A DNA stretch of 64,000 bases from an uncultured Gemmiger sp. (GTDB lineage Bacteria; Bacillota; Clostridia; Oscillospirales; Ruminococcaceae). The DNA is taken from contig CALXHQ010000002.1 of the NCBI GenBank assembly GCA_944388145.1, positions 248,001 to 312,000 on the forward strand. The letters are read 5' to 3'. Both the position numbers and the translations under genes were made by a program. Positions 34,717 through 43,527 of this stretch are shown here, one piece after another. Every line of letters begins with the position of its first letter. Position 1 is the first letter of the stretch. The notes beneath the pieces were generated by a model. The model worked only from the letters and a program-made list of their open reading frames with translations. It was not told where the DNA came from and did not search any database.

Positions 34717-36660
34717 TCACTGTGCCGGGTACCAACGGTCGATGTCATTGGCCACCATCAAAAGCCCGGCAAAGAACATCGGCGCCCGCTTGCGGTCGCG
34801 GTTGATTTTGTAGGGCATCAGCCGCAGCCAGTGGATCAGCTCGTGCAGAAAGATACTCTCCACCTGTTCAGGGGCAAAGCGGCTGCCCAGATACGCCCGC
34901 ACCTCGGCAAACAGGGCGTCGTAGGCGGCGGAGCGGGTAAAGGTGAACTCGATGTGGTTTTCATGCACCGAGACTCGGGGCGTCATCATCATAAACTCGT
35001 ACCCGCCGTGCAGGCTTTGCAGCAGTTTGCCATAATCCAGGAACGGGCTTTCGTGCAGATTGCCGGTATTGGGGTCGATCAGATACCAGCTGTCCTCGCC
35101 GCTGCGGCAGATGATGTTCTCCAGCGTCAGGTCGCCGTGGATGGTGGCCACCGGGTCCCCGGCAAAGATGCGCCGCAGCCGCCCGTGGTCGAACAGCCGG
35201 CCCAGCGCCGGCAGCCCCTTGTACGCCCGGCCGTTCACCCACACCCGGTCGTAGGCAGCCAGCTCCTTCAGGCCGCCGCGCCCCTCCCGGATTTTGGCCA
35301 GGTTGGCGTCCACCTTTTTGTCCAGGTACTCGTCGATCTTTGCCGGGTCGGCGGGGCGGGCGGGGGTGTACAGATTCTTGTCCAGCGTGGTCAGCACGTC
35401 CCGCAAGATGGCCGCGCTCTTTTCGATGGGGTTGGAGTGCAGGTAGCGGAACATGCTCACCGCCGTGGGGGAGTAGGCCATGTCATACCAGCAGCAGCCC
35501 GGCTCGGCCCGGCCGCGCAGAATCTGGCAGATGGGCAGGCGGCCTTCCCGGATGCGGTCCTGCAGCCAGTCCAGCTGCACCGCCAGCTTGTCGCCGTCGG
35601 CGCCGAAGGCATACTTGCGCCAGAAGGTGCCGGTGTGGTCCATGCACAGCATGGTGGTGGCGTTGGACCCGGCACTGTGATCCTCCAGGATCGTCACACC
35701 CCGGTTGATGCGCAAAAACTGCTCCACATACTGGCGGTTCTGCAGGCCGAAATACTGGCTTAAAAAGGCGCTGCGGTCCCGGGGGTCCACCTGCGGCAGC
35801 AGGTTCAGGTAATCCTCCCTCCCGGCGGGGGCAGGGACCGCCGCGGCGGCCGCGCGGTTGATGCCGCCCCGCAGCCGGGCGGGCAGCAGGGTGGCCGCCC
35901 ACATGGCCAGCAGCGGCAGCACAAACCAGATAAGCATCAGCAGCTGCGCCATGGGCGAGATGGCGTGCAGCTGCCCGGTGAGGGAAAAACTGGTCAGGTC
36001 CACCGCGTCGGTGCCGAACAGCATGGTGAACACATCCACCATGCCAAAGCCGGCGCCGCAGCCGGACAGCGCCGCGGCCAGCACGCCGTAGCTGGCCAGA
36101 TAGGATGCCCACATCAGCAGGGTGTTCAGCAGCAGCCGGCCCATCTGTACCCGGCGCAGATCCTTGAAGGTGTTGATCAGGCTCCAGCAGAAAACCAGGC
36201 CGTCCAGCTTGAGGGTGTCGTTGAAGATGCCGCACACCGCCAGGCACAGCCGCTTGATCGGCCCCCGCAGTGCGATGACCACCGCCAGAAGCACCGCCAG
36301 CAGCAGGGCGAACACCAGGTAATAGAGGGTCTCGTCCGCAATGCCCGGCGCCCCGGCCAGCCAAAAAACGCCGAACAGCACCGCCACCACCCATACGTCC
36401 AGGAACCGGTCCATGATGACGGTGGCCAGCGCAAAGCCGACGCCGTTTTTCATCTTGCGGCCGGTGAACCAGGCGCGGAACAGGTCGCCGATATGGAAGG
36501 GCAGCAGAAAATTGACCCCGTAGCCGAAGGCCATGCCCCGCAGCATCACGCCGCGCAGGGGGCGCTCGTAGATGCGGATGAACTGTTCCCAGCGCAGCAG
36601 GCGGAACAGGTGCCCCACCAGCAAAAGCGCCACCGAGGCCAGCAGCAGCGCGGCGGTCAT
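34717..36660 (-). CDS. Fusion of flippase-like (UPF0104/LPG-synthase TM) and kinase-like (APH) domains
   Basis: Protein of 647 residues. Residues 1-270 hold about seven to eight membrane helices with the UPF0104 (LPG_synthase_TM) features GHLFRLLRWEQFI, YGVNFLLPFHIGDLFRAW and MDRFLDVWVV. From about 281 a soluble domain resembles aminoglycoside/choline kinases: a candidate ATP lysine in FWRKYA (Lys349), the catalytic loop HGDLTLEN at 508-515, and the metal-binding Asp529 in LIDPNTG. The kinase motifs look intact. The start overlaps the nucleotidyltransferase stop by four bases, which suggests joint action. Likely a membrane-bound kinase of a sugar, polyol or lipid-linked substrate; the substrate is unknown. 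Confidence 0.75.
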   Translation of the reverse strand: MTAALLLASVALLLVGHLFRLLRWEQFIRIYERPLRGVMLRGMAFGYGVNFLLPFHIGDLFRAWFTGRKMKNGVGFALATVIMDRFLDVWVVAVLFGVFWLAGAPGIADETLYYLVFALLLAVLLAVVIALRGPIKRLCLAVCGIFNDTLKLDGLVFCWSLINTFKDLRRVQMGRLLLNTLLMWASYLASYGVLAAALSGCGAGFGMVDVFTMLFGTDAVDLTSFSLTGQLHAISPMAQLLMLIWFVLPLLAMWAATLLPARLRGGINRAAAAAVPAPAGREDYLNLLPQVDPRDRSAFLSQYFGLQNRQYVEQFLRINRGVTILEDHSAGSNATTMLCMDHTGTFWRKYAFGADGDKLAVQLDWLQDRIREGRLPICQILRGRAEPGCCWYDMAYSPTAVSMFRYLHSNPIEKSAAILRDVLTTLDKNLYTPARPADPAKIDEYLDKKVDANLAKIREGRGGLKELAAYDRVWVNGRAYKGLPALGRLFDHGRLRRIFAGDPVATIHGDLTLENIICRSGEDSWYLIDPNTGNLHESPFLDYGKLLQSLHGGYEFMMMTPRVSVHENHIEFTFTRSAAYDALFAEVRAYLGSRFAPEQVESIFLHELIHWLRLMPYKINRDRKRAPMFFAGLLMVANDIDRWYPAQ

Positions 36661-37412
36661 GCTTTCAGCGCCTCAAACCCGGCGGCGTTCTCGGGGCGCT
36701 CGGCCAGGGCGTACTCGGCCGGGGTGCCGAAGGGCAGGTGCAGGTCGGTGGCAAAGCCCTGCACCCGCCTGCCGTGGGCCGCCAGCACATTGTACACGCC
36801 GGAGACAAAGAACTCCTTGTACTGGCAGGTGTGCAGGTACTCGGCGCAGGCTTCCAGGTAGGTGGCCTTGTCTTTGAAGTAGTAGGCGCCGCAGATGGCG
36901 TCATGGCTGACCACCTGCTTTTCCACCGTGCGGCAGACGCTTCCGTCCGGGCCGTACTGCAGATAGCTGTAAGCCGGCGAATCGGAGGGGAAGGTCAAAA
37001 GCGCCCCGTCGGGGCCGGCCGCGAAATTGCCCGCCCGGCAGAAATCGTCAAAGGCGGCGCAGAGGAACAGGTGATCGCAGTCGTTGAACAGCACCGGCAC
37101 ACCGTCGGGCAGGTTCTCGCAGCCCTTCTGGCAGGTGACGGCGGCGCCGGGGGTCACGTCGTCCAGCGCCACAATGCGGGCATCCGGCCAGTAGGCGCGG
37201 ATGCGGTCCCCCAGGCCGAAGTCCCGGAGATGCTCTTTCAGCACCACGAAGGTGATGCCGTCCAGCGGGATGTTTTTCTCGATGCTGCGGGCCGCCCAGT
37301 AGAAAAAAGGCGCGCCGTGGATCTCAATCAGCGGCTTGGGCTGCACAAAGCCGTTTTCAAAAAAGCGGCTGCCCCGCCCGGCCATGGGCATGACAAGATG
37401 CAGTTTGGGCAT
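36657..37412 (-). CDS. Sugar-nucleotide (NTP) transferase
   Basis: Enzyme of 251 residues with the nucleotidyltransferase start HLVMPMAGRGSRF and the PKPLIEIHG motif, followed by FNDCDHLF where the metal-binding aspartates lie. It should activate a phosphorylated sugar or related compound as an NDP derivative. It is translationally coupled (four-base overlap) to the kinase-like fusion and follows an SDR-family epimerase, so the three probably form one activated precursor. Product not identifiable. Confidence 0.82.
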   Translation of the reverse strand: MPKLHLVMPMAGRGSRFFENGFVQPKPLIEIHGAPFFYWAARSIEKNIPLDGITFVVLKEHLRDFGLGDRIRAYWPDARIVALDDVTPGAAVTCQKGCENLPDGVPVLFNDCDHLFLCAAFDDFCRAGNFAAGPDGALLTFPSDSPAYSYLQYGPDGSVCRTVEKQVVSHDAICGAYYFKDKATYLEACAEYLHTCQYKEFFVSGVYNVLAAHGRRVQGFATDLHLPFGTPAEYALAERPENAAGFEALKA

Positions 37413-37431
37413 ACAGATCCCTCCTTGGTCG

Positions 37432-38466
37432 TTACGCCTGCGCCCCGGCTGCGTCCCGGGCCGCCAGCATGGCGCACTCGGCCTCGATCACGCGGGCCAG
37501 GCCCTCCTCGATGGAGACTTTCGGTTCCCAGCCGTACAGTTCCTTCGCGTGGGAGTTGTCGCACAGCGAATACTTGTTCACCTCGTGGTCGAGGATCTCC
37601 GGCCGGATGCCGTAGGCGCCGCCGTACAGCTCGGGGTACTTGGCCCAGTAGTGGCTGGTCTCGCAGTATTTGGCGGGGATCTCCTTGCCCATCAGGCGGC
37701 AGGCGATGGCGTACAGTTCCCGCACCGAGTAGTTCTTGTTGCTGGAGACGTTCACCGCATCGAACCCGGCCCGGCCGGTGACCCGCAGCGCCAGGTCGAT
37801 CAGGTCGTCCACATAGATGTAGTCCCGGCGCTGGTTGCCGTCGGAGTGGAACTCCGGCACGCAGTTATAGTACAGTTCCCGGATCATGTACCCCACAAAG
37901 GGCGGCTGCTTGCGCAGGCAGTCAATGTGAGGGCCGTAGACGTTGGCAAACCGCAGGCAGGTCACGTTCATGTTGTAGGTGGTGGCAAAGCTGCGGCAGA
38001 ACTGCTCGGCGCAGTATTTGGTGCTGGGATAGATCAGCGTGGGGGCGTTGAATTTATCCTCCACGGTGGGGAACTCGGTCTCGTTTTCGTACATGGCGTT
38101 GGTGGAAGCCTGCACCAGGTGTTTGACGCCGTGGCGGCGGCAGAGTTCCAGCAGGTTCACCAGGCCCAGCGTGTTCACCGACACGGCTTCCACCGGGTCG
38201 GACTGGCAGTCGGGCAGCGGCGCGATGCCGGCAATGTTATACACCACGTCAAACTGTTCCTTCTCAAACAGTTTGGGCAGCGCGTCCCGGTCACGGATGT
38301 CCATGCGCAGCACCTCGGGGCCGAAATCGTGGTCGTCAAAGCGCAGGTTGTCCATGTTACCGTAGGAAAAGTTGTCGATGCCGATGACGGTATCGCCCCG
38401 CTTCCACAGGGCATGGCAGAGCTGGCCGCCGATAAACCCGGCCGCACCGGTGACAAGGATCTTCAT
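37432..38466 (-). CDS. NAD-dependent nucleotide-sugar epimerase/dehydratase (extended SDR)
   Basis: Enzyme of 344 residues. The Rossmann motif GAAGFIGG is at 7-14; the active-site pair is in YPSTKYCAE, with the preceding QASTNAMY serine/threonine. VYGPHIDCLRKQPPFVGYMI and RRDYIYVDDLIDLAL are typical of the GalE/WbpP-like group. ATG at 38466 with AAAGGAGG. It is the first gene of the inserted cluster after ruvA. The exact sugar is unknown. Confidence 0.88.
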   Translation of the reverse strand: MKILVTGAAGFIGGQLCHALWKRGDTVIGIDNFSYGNMDNLRFDDHDFGPEVLRMDIRDRDALPKLFEKEQFDVVYNIAGIAPLPDCQSDPVEAVSVNTLGLVNLLELCRRHGVKHLVQASTNAMYENETEFPTVEDKFNAPTLIYPSTKYCAEQFCRSFATTYNMNVTCLRFANVYGPHIDCLRKQPPFVGYMIRELYYNCVPEFHSDGNQRRDYIYVDDLIDLALRVTGRAGFDAVNVSSNKNYSVRELYAIACRLMGKEIPAKYCETSHYWAKYPELYGGAYGIRPEILDHEVNKYSLCDNSHAKELYGWEPKVSIEEGLARVIEAECAMLAARDAAGAQA

Positions 38467-38526
38467 ATAAAAGGCCTCCTTTATCCTGAACAATCGCTTT
38501 TTCTATCGCCTGTTTGGCGGCGCGGG

Positions 38527-39129
38527 TCACAGCTTGCTCAACCCGCGCAGCGCGATCTTGATCATATCCTGAACGGACAGTGTGTCATCCACCCGGCTGA
38601 CTGCCCGGGCGGCGTCGGAGGCGTTGTACCCCAGCGCCACCAGAGCAGCCACCGCCTGGGCAGGTGCGGAACTGGCGGCTGGCGCCGGGCCGTCCCCCAC
38701 GGCAAAGCCTTCGCCGCCGGCCAGGCCCTTGCCCACCTTGTCCTTGAGTTCCAGAGCAATGCGCTGGGCCAGCTTTGGCCCGACGCCGCTTGCCCTGGTA
38801 AAGGCTTTGTGGTCCCCGGCGGAGGCGGCCAGCGCCACCTGCTCCGGGCTCATCACCGAGAGCACCGCCAGCCCCGCTTTGGGGCCGACGCCGGACACCG
38901 CAGTCAGCAGCTTAAAACAGCTTTGCTGTTCCTCAGTCTCGAAGCCATAGAGGGCGATGTCGTTATCGGTGACGTTCAGCACCGTGTACAGGGTGGCAAT
39001 CTCCCCCACGGCGGGCAGGCGGCCGGCCGTGGACTGGGGCACCTGGGCCAGATACCCCACCCCTGCGCAGCTGAGCACCACGCTGTCCAGCGCTTTTTTT
39101 ACGATTTGGCCAGTCAGGCAATAGATCAT
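38527..39129 (-). CDS. ruvA: Holliday junction DNA helicase subunit RuvA
   Basis: Junction-binding protein of 200 residues. N-terminal OB domain (MIYCLTGQIV, VGYLAQVPQS), two helix-hairpin-helix motifs (TAVSGVGPKAGLAVLS and ASGVGPKLAQRIALEL), and a C-terminal RuvB-binding domain (VAALVALGYNASDAARAV). It is 76 bases after ruvC and probably cotranscribed with it. ruvB is not next but 13 kb downstream. Confidence 0.96.
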   Translation of the reverse strand: MIYCLTGQIVKKALDSVVLSCAGVGYLAQVPQSTAGRLPAVGEIATLYTVLNVTDNDIALYGFETEEQQSCFKLLTAVSGVGPKAGLAVLSVMSPEQVALAASAGDHKAFTRASGVGPKLAQRIALELKDKVGKGLAGGEGFAVGDGPAPAASSAPAQAVAALVALGYNASDAARAVSRVDDTLSVQDMIKIALRGLSKL

Positions 39130-39205
39130 ACAGCTTCCTCGGTTCTTGTTACGTTACATATTTGTTAGCCCGGCCGGCAGGTTTGCCGCCTTCTTCGCGG
39201 GGTGT

Positions 39206-39703
39206 TCATCTCGGCGGGGCGCCGGCGATCCGGCTGCGGCTGCAGTGGCAGTGGGCGATGGCCAGCGCCAGTGCATCGGCGGTGTCATCCGGCTTGGGAA
39301 CGGCCGGCAGATGCAGCAAAATCCGGGTCATTTCCTGGATTTGCTTTTTGACCGCCTTGCCGTAGCCCGTCACCGCCTGTTTAACCTGCATGGGGGTGTA
39401 CTCACAGACTTGCACCCCCGCCTGGGCGGCCGCCAGCAGGATCACCCCGCGGGCCTCGGCCACACCGATGACGGTGGTCTGGTTGTGCTGATAATACAGT
39501 TTCTCGATGGACAGGGCCTGGGGCTTGTACCGGTCCAGGATATCCGCCATGCCGTCGTAGATCTCGGTCAGGCGCCGTTCAAAGGGGGTGTCCTTGTCGG
39601 TGCAGATCGCCCCGTAAGCCACCGGTGCAAACCGGTTGCCCGCATATTCCAGCACGCCCCAGCCCACAATGGCGTAGCCGGGGTCAATGCCCAAAACACG
39701 CAT
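39206..39703 (-). CDS. ruvC: Crossover junction endodeoxyribonuclease RuvC
   Basis: Resolvase of 165 residues that cuts Holliday junctions. The four acidic catalytic residues are visible: Asp7 (GIDPG), Glu67 (SIEKLYY), Asp140 and Asp143 (PDDTADALA). The ATG at 39703 has GGGGAGG nine bases upstream. A promoter lies at 39872-39900. It begins the transcript that continues through ruvA and possibly the polysaccharide genes. Confidence 0.96.
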   Translation of the reverse strand: MRVLGIDPGYAIVGWGVLEYAGNRFAPVAYGAICTDKDTPFERRLTEIYDGMADILDRYKPQALSIEKLYYQHNQTTVIGVAEARGVILLAAAQAGVQVCEYTPMQVKQAVTGYGKAVKKQIQEMTRILLHLPAVPKPDDTADALALAIAHCHCSRSRIAGAPPR

Positions 39704-39723
39704 TTGCCTGCACCTCCCCACAT

Positions 39724-39756
39724 TGTCCCGCGAAAAAACTGCAGCACTGTCCCGCG
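39724..39756 (-). repeat. Direct repeat in the ruvC leader
   Basis: CGCGGGACA occurs twice on the minus strand with a 24-base period (39724-39732 and 39748-39756), just before the ruvC ribosome site. The leader also has two small hairpins: 39809-39822 (CCGC/GCGG) and 39838-39853 (CCGTCA/TGACGG). It is not a recognised LexA box. The 381-base gap 39704-40084 holds these, the ruvC promoter and the phoU-side terminator. Confidence 0.4.
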
Positions 39757-39871
39757 CTGCCGTGCCTTGCAGCACAGCGCCTTGCGGCGGCCTGCTGCCC
39801 CGGATTTGCCGCTTTTCGGCGGTTTGTTTTTGAATTTCCGTCACTTTTGACGGCTTGGGCAAACCCCCATC

Positions 39872-39900
39872 AGTATACCACGAAGCCGCCACCGGGGCAA
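39872..39900 (-). promoter_or_regulatory. ruvC promoter
   Basis: Minus strand: TTGCCC, 17 bases, TATACT with TG one base before, giving an extended -10. Confidence 0.65.
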
Positions 39901-39938
39901 GGCGGCGCTCAACCCGCCGTCCCCCCCTCTGCAATAAA

Positions 39939-39977
39939 CTTTCAGGGCGCCCGGCCAATGGCCGGACGCCCTGAAAG
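39939..39977 (-). terminator. Terminator of the pst-phoU operon
   Basis: An 18-base stem with one mismatch (CTTTCAGGGCG...CGCCCTGAAAG) and a three-base loop, followed on the minus strand by TTTATTGC. It lies about 110 bases after the phoU stop. Confidence 0.75.
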
Positions 39978-40084
39978 CGGTATCTGGAAAATAAGAGGAT
40001 GGCAGATTGATCCGGGCGCGCGGGGCACACCCCGCCGTACCCGTGCGTGACACGCAAAACGGTCCGCCTGCAGGCGGATACAGA

Positions 40085-40759
40085 TCAAACGATCTGTTTG
40101 GACTTGTGCATACCGGTCTTGAGGAACTCGACCCACTCGGCAATGTTGACGGCGTGATCGCCAAAACGCTCCAGGTACTTGGTGATCATGAACAGGTCCA
40201 GCGCGGTGGCGGCATCGTCCGGGTGGGCGGCAATGTAGCCGGCGATCTCGCCGCTGATGCGGTTGAAGGCGGCGTCGGCCTTGTCGTCGCGGCGGATGAC
40301 CTTGGCGGCCATATCCATATCCACCTGCACATAGGCGCCCACGGCATCCTTGACCATCTGGTGGACCAGCTCGCCCATCTCATAGATATCCTCCATGACA
40401 CCCACGGTGGCGGCGCGGTCCAGCTGCAGGTGCAGCACAATCTCGGCAATGTCGGCGGCCTGGTCGGCAATGCGTTCAATGTCGGTGATCATCTTCAGCG
40501 CGGTGGAGACCTTGCGCAGATCGGATGCCACCGGCTGCTGGCGCAGGATCAGGGTCAGGCAGCGGTGCTCGATCTCCCGCTCCAGATTATCAATCTCGGC
40601 GTCGCCCGCGATGATGGTGCGGGCCAGCTCCTTGTCGCCGTTGCGCAGCGCCTGCAGCGCGTTGGCAATCGCCTCGCCTGCGGTGTGGCCCATTTTTGCC
40701 AGCATGCTGTCCAGCTCCAGCAGGGCGGCGTCATACTCTTTGCGGCTGCTGTATCCCAT
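40085..40759 (-). CDS. phoU: Phosphate signalling regulator PhoU
   Basis: Cytoplasmic all-helical protein of 224 residues that damps Pho signalling through the Pst transporter. Two related three-helix PhoU repeats are visible (LARTIIAGDAEIDNLEREIEHRCL and AAKVIRRDDKADAAFNRISGEIAGY patterns, with the E/D-x3-D metal motifs). Start is 21 bases after pstB. Length is normal. Confidence 0.95.
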   Translation of the reverse strand: MGYSSRKEYDAALLELDSMLAKMGHTAGEAIANALQALRNGDKELARTIIAGDAEIDNLEREIEHRCLTLILRQQPVASDLRKVSTALKMITDIERIADQAADIAEIVLHLQLDRAATVGVMEDIYEMGELVHQMVKDAVGAYVQVDMDMAAKVIRRDDKADAAFNRISGEIAGYIAAHPDDAATALDLFMITKYLERFGDHAVNIAEWVEFLKTGMHKSKQIV

Positions 40760-40780
40760 TGGTACAAACCTCCTTTAAGA

Positions 40781-41533
40781 TCAACCAAAACGACCGGAAA
40801 TGTAATCCTCGGTGCGCTTGTCGGACGGGGTGGAGAACAGGCGCTCGGTGGGGCCCATCTCAACCAGCTCACCCAGCAGGAAGAACGCGGTCTTGTCAGA
40901 GATACGCGCCGCCTGCTGCATATTATGCGTCACAATAACAATCGTGTAGTTCTTTTTCAGTTCCAGGGCAAGCTCCTCCACACGGCTGGTGGAGATGGGG
41001 TCCAGGGCGCTGGTGGGCTCGTCCATCAGCAGGACCTCCGGCTCCACGGCCAGGGCTCGGGCGATGCACAGGCGCTGCTGCTGGCCTCCGGACATGCCCA
41101 GGGCCGACTTTTTCAGCCGGTCCTTGACCTCGTCCCAGATGGCGGCGCCCCGCAGCGACTTCTCAACAATGTCGTCCAGCTCACTCTTTTTGCGGATGCC
41201 GTGGATGCGGGGGCCGTAGGCGATGTTGTCATAGATGCTCATGGGGAAGGGGTTGGCCTTCTGGAAGACCATGCCCACCCGCTTGCGCAGCACGTTCACA
41301 TCCATCTTGTCCTTGTAGATGTCCACACCGTCCAGCTTGATGTCGCCGGTGATGCGGCAGCCCTCCACCAGGTCGTTCATGCGGTTGAGGGTCTTGAGGA
41401 AGGTGGATTTGCCGCAGCCGGAGGGGCCGATGAATGCGGTGATCTCCTTCTCCTTGATGTCCATGTTGATCCCCTTCAGGGCATGGAAGGTCCCATAATA
41501 CAGGTCCAGATTACTGACTGAAAATTTATCCAT
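40781..41533 (-). CDS. pstB: Phosphate ABC transporter ATPase PstB
   Basis: ATPase of 250 residues. Walker [10 protein letters not shown], the PstB-specific [11 protein letters not shown] region, signature [15 protein letters not shown], Walker [14 protein letters not shown], and [15 protein letters not shown]. Fully typical. Part of pstS-pstC-pstA-pstB-phoU. Confidence 0.97.
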   Translation of the reverse strand: MDKFSVSNLDLYYGTFHALKGINMDIKEKEITAFIGPSGCGKSTFLKTLNRMNDLVEGCRITGDIKLDGVDIYKDKMDVNVLRKRVGMVFQKANPFPMSIYDNIAYGPRIHGIRKKSELDDIVEKSLRGAAIWDEVKDRLKKSALGMSGGQQQRLCIARALAVEPEVLLMDEPTSALDPISTSRVEELALELKKNYTIVIVTHNMQQAARISDKTAFFLLGELVEMGPTERLFSTPSDKRTEDYISGRFG

Positions 41534-41566
41534 CTTGATGTCCCCTTTGGTTTTCTAGCAGCTTGA

Positions 41567-42451
41567 TCACTGGCCGCTGGCCTTTTTGGCCATCCGGCGG
41601 CTGATGTAGCGGGCCAGCAGGCTGAAGGCAAACACCAGCAGCACCAGCACCGCAGCCGAGAAGTTGGCGATCTCGGTCGAGTTGGCATAAAGGCTGCCCT
41701 CGGTGCGCATGGTCCAGATGTGCAGGGCCAGGGTCTCGCCGGGGCGCAGCGGGTTCAGCGGGCAGGTGGGCGAGGTCAGATTCCACCAGTTCGACCAGTT
41801 GATGTTGGTGCTCTGGCCTGCGGTGTACAGCAGGGCGGCGGCCTCGCCAAAGCCGCGGCCGGCGGCCAGGATGACGCCGGTGATGATGCGGCCCACACAG
41901 GCGGGCAGCAGCACATGGATGATGGTCTGCCAGTGGGTGGTGCCCAGGGCCAGGCCACCCTCCCGGTAGCTGTCCGGCAGGGCGCGGAAGGCGTCCTCGG
42001 TGGTGGTGGTGATCAGCGGCAGGCACAGGATGGAGACCGCCGCAGCGCCGGCCAGCAGGTTCCAGGTGGCGCCGGTCATCAGCAAAAAGACCAGGTAGCC
42101 GAACAGGCCGACCACGATGGAGGGCAGTGAGGACAGCGTTTCAATGCAGATACGGATGAACTTGGTCAGCTTGCCGGGTTTGGCGTACTCCGCCATGTAA
42201 ATGCCGGCGGCCACGCCCAGCGGCACACAGATGACCAGCGAGAGGAAAACCAGATAGATGGTGTTGAACAGCTGGTTGCCGATTCCTTCTCTGTTGAAGG
42301 ACAGGAAGCTGGGGTCCATGTCGGCAAAGCCCTTGATGACAATGTAGCCCACCAGCACCACCAGCAGCAGCACAAAGAAGCCGCCGACGCAATAGAACAC
42401 ACCGGTCATAAACTTATCGCTGGTGCGGGAACGGGATGCACGGTTGTTCAT
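41567..42451 (-). CDS. pstA: Phosphate ABC transporter permease PstA
   Basis: Membrane permease of 294 residues with about six helices and the EAA-like loop DSYREGGLALGTTHWQTI. The ATG overlaps the pstC stop by four bases. Forms the channel with PstC. Confidence 0.95.
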   Translation of the reverse strand: MNNRASRSRTSDKFMTGVFYCVGGFFVLLLVVLVGYIVIKGFADMDPSFLSFNREGIGNQLFNTIYLVFLSLVICVPLGVAAGIYMAEYAKPGKLTKFIRICIETLSSLPSIVVGLFGYLVFLLMTGATWNLLAGAAAVSILCLPLITTTTEDAFRALPDSYREGGLALGTTHWQTIIHVLLPACVGRIITGVILAAGRGFGEAAALLYTAGQSTNINWSNWWNLTSPTCPLNPLRPGETLALHIWTMRTEGSLYANSTEIANFSAAVLVLLVFAFSLLARYISRRMAKKASGQ

Positions 42452-43392
42452 TTCTCAGAGGCCTCCTTTCTGCCGCTGATAAAGTGGATCAGGATGATAA
42501 ACAGCATCGAGATCAGCAGCAGCAGCAAAGCCATGGTCCACAGGGCCATGTTGTGCTCACTGCCGTCGGCGGTGTTGCCCATGTCCGACGCGATGGCGGA
42601 GGTCAGGTTGGTGGTGGGGGACAGCAGGCTCGACGGGAAGGCGCGGGTCTTGCCGATGACCATGGCCACGGCCAGCGCTTCGCCGAAGGCGCGGGACAGG
42701 CCCAGCACAATGCCGGTTACGATGCCGGGCAGCGCCGAGGGAACCATCACCTTGTAGATGGCCTGCCAGCGGGTAGAACCCAGGCCGTAGGAGGCCTCCA
42801 GGTACATACCGGGCACGCCGCGGATGGCGTCCGCCGAGACTGTGGTGATGGTGGGGGCGATCATAACGGCCAGCACGATGGCGGCCGCCAGCACCGAGTA
42901 ACCACCCATACGGGCATGGAACACGTCACGGATAAACGGGACCAGAATGGTCAGGCCCACCCAGCCGTAAACCACAGAGGGGATGCCGGCAAAGATTTCG
43001 ATGGTGGGCTGAATGACCGTACTGCCCAGCTTGGGGGAGATCTGCGTGATGAAGATGGCTGCTGCCAGGCTGAAGGGGGTGGCGATCAGCAGAGCCAGGC
43101 CGCAGGTGATCAGCGAACCGAAGATGAAGATGGCCGCGCCCACCGTGCCGCCGCCGGAAGAACCGCTGCTGGAAGGGTTCCAGTCGGAAGAGAAAAGGAA
43201 TTCAAACACACTGTGGTGATAGACGGTAAAAGTGCCGATGCCCTTGTACACCAGGAAGGCGCCGATGGCCAATGTCAGCACGATGATGAACAGACCGCAA
43301 ATGGTAACGATAACGCGTCCCAGATACTCTTTGCGGACCATGTGTGGCGCCCCGGACTTTTTGTCCCGGGCGGCAGGTTTGGTCTGTTCCAT
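42448..43392 (-). CDS. pstC: Phosphate ABC transporter permease PstC
   Basis: Membrane permease of 314 residues. The substrate-channel region GIPSVVYGWVGL and EAA loop EASYGLGSTRWQAI are standard. The ATG at 43392 (MEQTKPAA) is preferred because GAGAGGAG lies nine bases upstream. A strong hairpin separates it from pstS. Confidence 0.95.
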   Translation of the reverse strand: MEQTKPAARDKKSGAPHMVRKEYLGRVIVTICGLFIIVLTLAIGAFLVYKGIGTFTVYHHSVFEFLFSSDWNPSSSGSSGGGTVGAAIFIFGSLITCGLALLIATPFSLAAAIFITQISPKLGSTVIQPTIEIFAGIPSVVYGWVGLTILVPFIRDVFHARMGGYSVLAAAIVLAVMIAPTITTVSADAIRGVPGMYLEASYGLGSTRWQAIYKVMVPSALPGIVTGIVLGLSRAFGEALAVAMVIGKTRAFPSSLLSPTTNLTSAIASDMGNTADGSEHNMALWTMALLLLLISMLFIILIHFISGRKEASEK

Positions 43393-43420
43393 GACAATGC
43401 TCCTCTCAATTTTTCGCACA

Positions 43421-43455
43421 AAAGCCGGGCAGAAAGGATGTTTCTGCCTGGCTTT
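43421..43455 (-). terminator. Hairpin between pstS and pstC
   Basis: Fifteen-base stem with one G-U pair (AAAGCCAGGCAGAAA and its partner), five-base loop, then TTTTGTG on the minus strand. It is likely to cause partial termination or protect the pstS message, giving excess binding protein. Confidence 0.75.
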
Positions 43456-43527
43456 CTGCTTACCTTGTTTCGTATCGGTAACATTCCTGATGGATGCCGG
43501 CTGCCTGTTGGCGGCCGTTTCCCGCTA

